Shown in pieces: positions 5,191 to 8,847 of a stretch of DNA of 8,847 nt. A program made the translations under genes and the position numbers. Source of the DNA: an uncultured Bacteroidota bacterium (GTDB taxonomy: Bacteria > Bacteroidota > Bacteroidia > 2-12-FULL-35-15). Numbering within the stretch: the stretch's first letter is position 1; each line of letters begins with the position of its first letter. Under the pieces are notes generated by a model. The model worked only from the letters and a program-made list of their open reading frames with translations, had not been told where the DNA came from and ran no database searches. The DNA is taken from NCBI GenBank assembly GCA_903833025.1, contig CAILDT010000651.1, forward strand, positions 1-8,847. Reading direction: 5' to 3'.

Positions 5191-5721
5191 ATGAACAAAC
5201 AATATATAGAAGGAAAACAATTTGAAAAGATTGACATCACACAAAGCGAACTTGTAAAAGGAGAATACGAAAACTGCAGTTTTATTAATTGCAATTTTTC
5301 TGCCGATGATTTGTCGGGTTTCGATTTTGTAGAATGTGAATTTAAAAACTGTAATTTAAGTACAGCAAAGTTGATGAAAACCGCTTTTAGGAATGTACAC
5401 TTTAGTAATTGTAAATTATTGGGCTTGCATTTTCAAAATTGCAATACATTTCTATTTGGCGTTTCTTTCGAAAATTGTATTCTTAATCTTTCCTCTTTTT
5501 ATAAATTAAATCTCAAAAACACAAAATTTAAAAACACTTCACTTCACGAAGTAGATTTTACAGAAACGGATTTATCAGCATCTCTGTTTGATAATTGCGA
5601 TTTACTTAATTCCACATTCGACCAAACGATATTAGAAAAAGTCGATTTAAGAACTGCGTCTAATTATTCCATTGCGCCTTATATTAATAGAATCAAAAAA
5701 GCGAAATTTTCAAAAGAATGA
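5191..5721 (+). CDS. Pentapeptide-repeat protein (Qnr-like fold, function unknown)
   Basis: The 176-residue product is almost entirely pentapeptide repeats. Phe or Leu recurs every fifth residue (for example 31, 36, 41, 46, 51, 56, 61, 66, 71) with Asn/Cys-rich flanks such as FINCNFSADDL. This pattern folds into a right-handed quadrilateral beta-helix. The five-residue register slips around 81-93 (FQNCNTFLFGVSF), probably a kink between two helical stacks. The C-terminus (NYSIAPYINRIKKAKFS) resembles the non-repeat tail of Qnr and related DNA-mimic proteins that shield DNA gyrase from quinolones. At 176 residues it is shorter than plasmid Qnr (about 218), and resistance is not established. 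No signal peptide is present, so it is likely cytoplasmic. It is a single-gene unit, divergent from cphB and ending at a bidirectional terminator. Confidence 0.85.
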   Translation: MNKQYIEGKQFEKIDITQSELVKGEYENCSFINCNFSADDLSGFDFVECEFKNCNLSTAKLMKTAFRNVHFSNCKLLGLHFQNCNTFLFGVSFENCILNLSSFYKLNLKNTKFKNTSLHEVDFTETDLSASLFDNCDLLNSTFDQTILEKVDLRTASNYSIAPYINRIKKAKFSKE

Positions 5722-5785
5722 ATTGTTGGGCTTTTGCATACGTTCGATATTGAGATAGAATAATTTTGCTATTCTTTATACAAAC

Positions 5786-5823
5786 AAAAAAACGCCCTTA
5801 CAAATTTGCAAGGGCGTTTTTTT
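5786..5823. terminator. Bidirectional Rho-independent terminator
   Basis: A perfect 9-bp stem, AACGCCCTT (5791-5799) and AAGGGCGTT (5810-5818), encloses a 10-nt loop. It is flanked by seven A on the left and seven T on the right, so a U-tract follows the stem in either direction. It lies between convergent genes, 64 bp after the pentapeptide-gene stop and 21 bp past the lipoprotein-gene stop, and can end both transcripts. Confidence 0.9.
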
Positions 5824-5844
5824 ATTTCAGTGAACTGTTTTATT

Positions 5845-6852
5845 TTATGGTCGTTTAATAGGTATCATCCCACGTATACCCATATCTTTAACCACATCGC
5901 CAATTTCCGGCTGATAAATACCATCAGGAGTACCTGCTTCTGTCCACTCAAAACTTTTATTAATAGATAAAGAAACAGTGATTACAATATCTTGAGTTTC
6001 CGAACCTGTAATAACAAGAGGTGAATTAGCCATAGTAGTATCATGCACAAACTGACCAGTAACCAGACAACTTCCGGCAGGAATAGGTGAGTTAGCAAAA
6101 TTAGGATTAGGCACAGTAGTAGCACCTGCAGGAGCTTGTCCGTCGGCAAAATAATAGACGCCTAACACACCAGTTTCAAATCCCCAATATCCTTGTAAGT
6201 GGTTACCAGGACCGCCAGCTGTACCGCTTGGTGCATAATCGCGTCCATTAATTTTATACCCTTGTATGTATGTTTTATAACCTATAAAAGAAGCAACAGT
6301 ACCTTGTGCAGTATGATTAGTAGTTGGTAAAACAGCCGCTTTATAAATAATGTTATAATTTTGTTGAGCCAATGAAATGCGCAACCATTTGTATGAACCT
6401 GGAGCAATTGTACTTAGTTTTTTTGCAAAAAACACTACACCATCACTAGTAACTGTTGATGCACAATAGTCAATTGCAGCCGAGCCACCACCAGCTGTGG
6501 TAGTTGGTCCAACATATAATACCTGCCCTTGTCCCACTTGATCCATATCATTTGCTAGTTCGATATAATGCTGACTGATAGAAAAATTCATTGGTGTTTG
6601 TGCGGCGTTGCCAGAAACTATTGTATCGGGTTGTCCTAAATTATTTAATCTAACCTGATTAGTATCAAATACGAATTTGAACACTAAATTAGGGCCTGCA
6701 CCCGGTGTGAATGAAGATGCTGGAGCACAAGCTCCTGTTGTAGTAGTTGCTGTCGTAGCAGGATTATCTTCCTGTGGCTTTTTACAAGAATTAATGGTTA
6801 CTATTATGCCTGTTGCAATTGCTAAAATAGAGAAAAATTTGATTTGTTTCAT
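5845..6852 (-). CDS. Conserved Bacteroidota lipoprotein of unknown function
   Basis: The 335-residue product begins with a lipoprotein signal: MKQIK, a hydrophobic stretch (6-20) and lipobox INSC with Cys23. After lipidation it should sit in the outer or inner membrane. Acidic residues at +5 and +6 after the cysteine might act as a surface-export signal (inference). A Thr/Ala-rich linker precedes a single extracytoplasmic domain from about 55. Recognisable stretches include LVFKFVFD (56-63), SQHYIELAN (93-101), SYKWLRISL (153-161), GYWGFE (221-226) and a Gly/Asp-rich end, PDGIYQPEIGDVVKDMG (309-325). I recall similar lipoproteins in other Bacteroidota but no assigned function. Start choice: the frame stays open to a TTG at 6883-6885, but ATG 6850-6852 directly opens the signal peptide and the TTG overlaps the promoter box, so 6852 is preferred. 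It is divergent from the T9SS cargo gene at 6934. Confidence 0.82.
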   Translation of the reverse strand: MKQIKFFSILAIATGIIVTINSCKKPQEDNPATTATTTTGACAPASSFTPGAGPNLVFKFVFDTNQVRLNNLGQPDTIVSGNAAQTPMNFSISQHYIELANDMDQVGQGQVLYVGPTTTAGGGSAAIDYCASTVTSDGVVFFAKKLSTIAPGSYKWLRISLAQQNYNIIYKAAVLPTTNHTAQGTVASFIGYKTYIQGYKINGRDYAPSGTAGGPGNHLQGYWGFETGVLGVYYFADGQAPAGATTVPNPNFANSPIPAGSCLVTGQFVHDTTMANSPLVITGSETQDIVITVSLSINKSFEWTEAGTPDGIYQPEIGDVVKDMGIRGMIPIKRP

Positions 6853-6882
6853 TAGTTTGTTTGTTTTTATTAATAATTTATA

Positions 6883-6890
6883 CAAAAGTA
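6883..6890 (-). promoter_or_regulatory. Bacteroidota -7 box for the lipoprotein gene
   Basis: On the minus strand this reads TACTTTTG, matching TAnnTTTG, 30 nt upstream of ATG 6852. Its position over the alternative TTG start argues that the longer reading frame is not the real protein. No -33 match is evident. Confidence 0.48.
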
Positions 6891-6933
6891 TGAAAATTAT
6901 TTAAGATATTTACATTCTAAAAATTAAGCCACT

Positions 6934-8028
6934 ATGAAAAAATTATTATTCATCACTTTTAGTTTATTGAGCCTTACTGCTCTAAACGCCCAAATTACAA
7001 TAACTCACACAGATATGCCCAACGCTGGCGATTCGGTTTTAACAAGCATTACTAACACCATTGGCACATTAGACCAAACCTTGACAGGTGCAAATTACAA
7101 TTGGGATTATTCTACATTAACATATAATACTCAGCAGGAAGTAAAGTTTGATAACCCATTTAATTTCCCTACTGTATTTGCAATTTTATTTAATGTTTTA
7201 AATACTTCTTATGGTAGAGAGAATAGAAATTTTACTGCTATTCCAGGAGTGCCGATAACAGCAGCGTACGATTTTTTAAAAGAAAGCAACACATCATTAA
7301 AACAAGTGGGTGCGGGATTTACTGTTAATGCTGTTCCTATTCCTTTTTATTATACTCCTAACGATTTTATTTATCGTTTTCCTATGAATTATTTAAATAC
7401 TGATTCTTGCGATTATCAATATTTGTTGACCATACCAACCATTGGTGATTATGGCGAAACAGGGCATCGTGTAAATGTGGTAGATGGTTGGGGGACTTTA
7501 ATTACGCCGCTTTCAACGTATCAAACGTTACGAGTGAAGTCGGTAATTACAAGTATTGACACTTTATATTATTCTACCTTAATGTTTGGCATCAATATTC
7601 CTCGCCCTACACGTGTGGAATATAAATGGCTGGCAACAGCAAAAGAAATTCCTGTGTTAGAAATTGATGCAAATATTGTTGGCGGCAATGAAGTAATTTC
7701 CAATGTGCAATGGCAAGATACGTTGCACCAAACTTCTAACGTTGGTATAAATAACCAAACACTTAATAATTTCAATGCGAGCGTTTTCCCCAATCCTTGC
7801 GATGATGTTGCTTTTTTACAATATAATTTATCTGCAACCGCTAAAGTAAAAATTACTATTACTGATGTTTTAGGAAAAACTATTTCTACCCTTGCTGATG
7901 AAAATGAAACAGCAAGTATGTATTTAAAAACAATTAATGTAAAAGAATTACATTTGAATAAAGGAATCTATTTTGTAAATATTCAATCGGGTGCTAATAA
8001 AGAAGTAAGGAAATTAGTAGTTGAATAG
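6934..8028 (+). CDS. Secreted protein with T9SS type A sorting domain
   Basis: The 364-residue product has a typical signal peptide (MKKLL, h-region about 3-16, LNA|Q cleavage after residue 19). It ends in a type A sorting domain (about 281-364) with VFPNP, ITDVLGKTIS, LNKGIYFVNI and a final RKLVVE. It should pass the inner membrane by Sec and the outer membrane by T9SS, then be released or anchored. The middle part (20-270) is a beta-rich region with no enzyme motif that I recognise. A segment around 184-205 (DGWGTLITPLSTYQTLRVKS) is of a kind I recall from other Bacteroidota secreted proteins of unknown role. The ATG at 6934 is fixed by the signal peptide. There is no canonical TAnnTTTG in the 81 bp shared with the divergent lipoprotein gene. 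The sorting domain differs from those at 1-168 and 422-1921, so it is not a recent copy of them. Confidence 0.87.
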   Translation: MKKLLFITFSLLSLTALNAQITITHTDMPNAGDSVLTSITNTIGTLDQTLTGANYNWDYSTLTYNTQQEVKFDNPFNFPTVFAILFNVLNTSYGRENRNFTAIPGVPITAAYDFLKESNTSLKQVGAGFTVNAVPIPFYYTPNDFIYRFPMNYLNTDSCDYQYLLTIPTIGDYGETGHRVNVVDGWGTLITPLSTYQTLRVKSVITSIDTLYYSTLMFGINIPRPTRVEYKWLATAKEIPVLEIDANIVGGNEVISNVQWQDTLHQTSNVGINNQTLNNFNASVFPNPCDDVAFLQYNLSATAKVKITITDVLGKTISTLADENETASMYLKTINVKELHLNKGIYFVNIQSGANKEVRKLVVE

Positions 8029-8034
8029 GATAAA

Positions 8035-8847
8035 CTAATTAAACCTATCTTTTAATTTCAAAAAGAAACTTTCGAAATAATGATAGCTAAGAGTAGCTAT
8101 TAATATGGTTGAAAAGAATGAGGTGATTAAAATACTAATGAACGCATAAGTGTTCATTCCTGCTACATCTACTTTTAAAATATGTAGTGCAAATAAAATC
8201 ACAAAAAATACAATCATATGGTAGCAATACATTCCATAGGTATATTTTCCCATTGAGGAAATAAATTTCCAATTGCTTACTTTGTAAAAAGAATGTCGCC
8301 CGTAGTTTTGCTCGATGATAACGAAGGCAAAAAACAGGGCTATAATAACAGGTACGAATGCCGCAACCAACACATAATGCACCCCGAACTTCCAAATGTA
8401 TTGCCTGAAAGGAAGCATACCTATTCCCACCAAATAAATAAGTATGATTATATATTTCGGGATACGTGCTATTAAATTCACAAAACGTTCTTTTGTTGCC
8501 AATGCCGCAATTACCGCTCCTGTAGCCAAATAGGTAATGCACGAAAACGAACCGTAATTAATTAACATTCCTTTACCATCTGTCAAAAAATAACGATAAC
8601 TCGTAGAAGCTGCTATTATCAATAGAAACAACGGGAGCAAATATTTCTTTTTGATGAACGCAACAAGTGGGCACCAGAATAAATAAAATTGTTCTTCCAC
8701 CGAAACCGACCACAGCACACCTATTAATACATTACTTATCCCATTTTGTAAATAATCAACATTGCCCAAGAAACTTAAATACAGCCAGGGATTCAACGTT
8801 TTTATATTTACTCCAATGGGAAACTGCATTGGAATATGTTTATTCAG
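8035..8847 (-). CDS. Acyltransferase family 3 membrane protein (OafA/YrhL type), 5' truncated by window edge
   Basis: The frame is open to the right edge, giving 270 visible residues; the N-terminus lies outside. The Met at 8829 is internal and should not be taken as the start. Family marks are LWSVSVEEQFYLFW (39-52 counted from that Met), YLATGAVIAAL (100-110), SSMGKYTYGMYCYHMIVFF (191-209) and a terminal SYHYFESFFLKLKDRF, matching the closing YxFxExPFLxLK motif of the family. About eight hydrophobic segments suggest a polytopic inner-membrane protein. Members move acyl groups (often acetyl) onto sugars of lipopolysaccharide, capsule, peptidoglycan or exported glycans. The missing part, roughly 80-120 residues by family length, would carry the first helices and the conserved Arg/His residues. 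The acceptor cannot be told. The gene converges with the T9SS cargo gene with a 6-bp gap. Confidence 0.88.
   Translation of the reverse strand: MNKHIPMQFPIGVNIKTLNPWLYLSFLGNVDYLQNGISNVLIGVLWSVSVEEQFYLFWCPLVAFIKKKYLLPLFLLIIAASTSYRYFLTDGKGMLINYGSFSCITYLATGAVIAALATKERFVNLIARIPKYIIILIYLVGIGMLPFRQYIWKFGVHYVLVAAFVPVIIALFFAFVIIEQNYGRHSFYKVSNWKFISSMGKYTYGMYCYHMIVFFVILFALHILKVDVAGMNTYAFISILITSFFSTILIATLSYHYFESFFLKLKDRFN

Noticed and set aside
6853..6885. Longer lipoprotein start using TTG at 6885
   Set aside because: The eleven extra residues precede a complete lipoprotein signal peptide, the start is not ATG, and it overlaps the TACTTTTG promoter box.
8025..8048. Possible terminator hairpin between the convergent genes at 8028 and 8035
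   Set aside because: The stem is only 5 bp (ATAGG/CCTAT) with a 14-nt loop and a short T-run, too weak to call.
8135..8542. Second minus-strand open frame within the acyltransferase gene
   Set aside because: It is a shifted-frame shadow of the acyltransferase, whose family motifs run unbroken through the same region.
8827..8829. ATG at 8829 as the acyltransferase start
   Set aside because: The frame is open to the window edge, and a start here would remove the conserved N-terminal helices of the family.

Overview
The window looks like chromosomal DNA from a member of the Bacteroidota. Four things support this. Two, and probably three, secreted proteins end in type A sorting domains of the type IX secretion system (T9SS). 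Several genes are preceded by -7 boxes of the form TAnnTTTG and lack Shine-Dalgarno sequences. The DNA is AT-rich. A DUF4294 protein and a Bacteroidota-style biotin carboxylase are present. No rRNA, tRNA, CRISPR array or complete insertion sequence is visible.

Left part (1-1921, + strand): The window opens in the last 55 codons of a T9SS cargo gene. About 250 bp follow, holding the C-terminal remnant of a REP-associated (Y1/IS200-like) transposase. This remnant sits between two copies of a paired-hairpin palindromic repeat (196-248 and 446-498). The second repeat lies inside the 5' end of the next gene, a seven-unit GloVer-repeat secreted protein with its own T9SS domain. There it is translated in frame as a basic extension of the signal peptide n-region. 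This REP/transposase-remnant arrangement is the most unusual part of the window.

Middle part (1933-4998, - strand): Read in transcription order, the genes are a cyanophycinase (cphB), a biotin carboxylase subunit (accC) and a DUF4294 exported protein. Each has its own candidate -7 box, so they may be three units rather than one tight operon. Neither cyanophycin synthetase nor the partners of biotin carboxylase lie in the window.

Right part (4999-8847): A divergent intergenic region with a 14-bp perfect palindrome separates cphB from a pentapeptide-repeat protein. That gene meets a conserved lipoprotein gene head-on at a strong bidirectional terminator. The lipoprotein gene is divergent from another T9SS cargo gene, which converges with a truncated membrane acyltransferase of family 3 (OafA/YrhL type) running off the right edge. 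The genes are mostly unrelated housekeeping or envelope functions. The recurring theme is export: two or three T9SS cargo proteins, one lipoprotein, one exported DUF4294 protein and one membrane acyltransferase.
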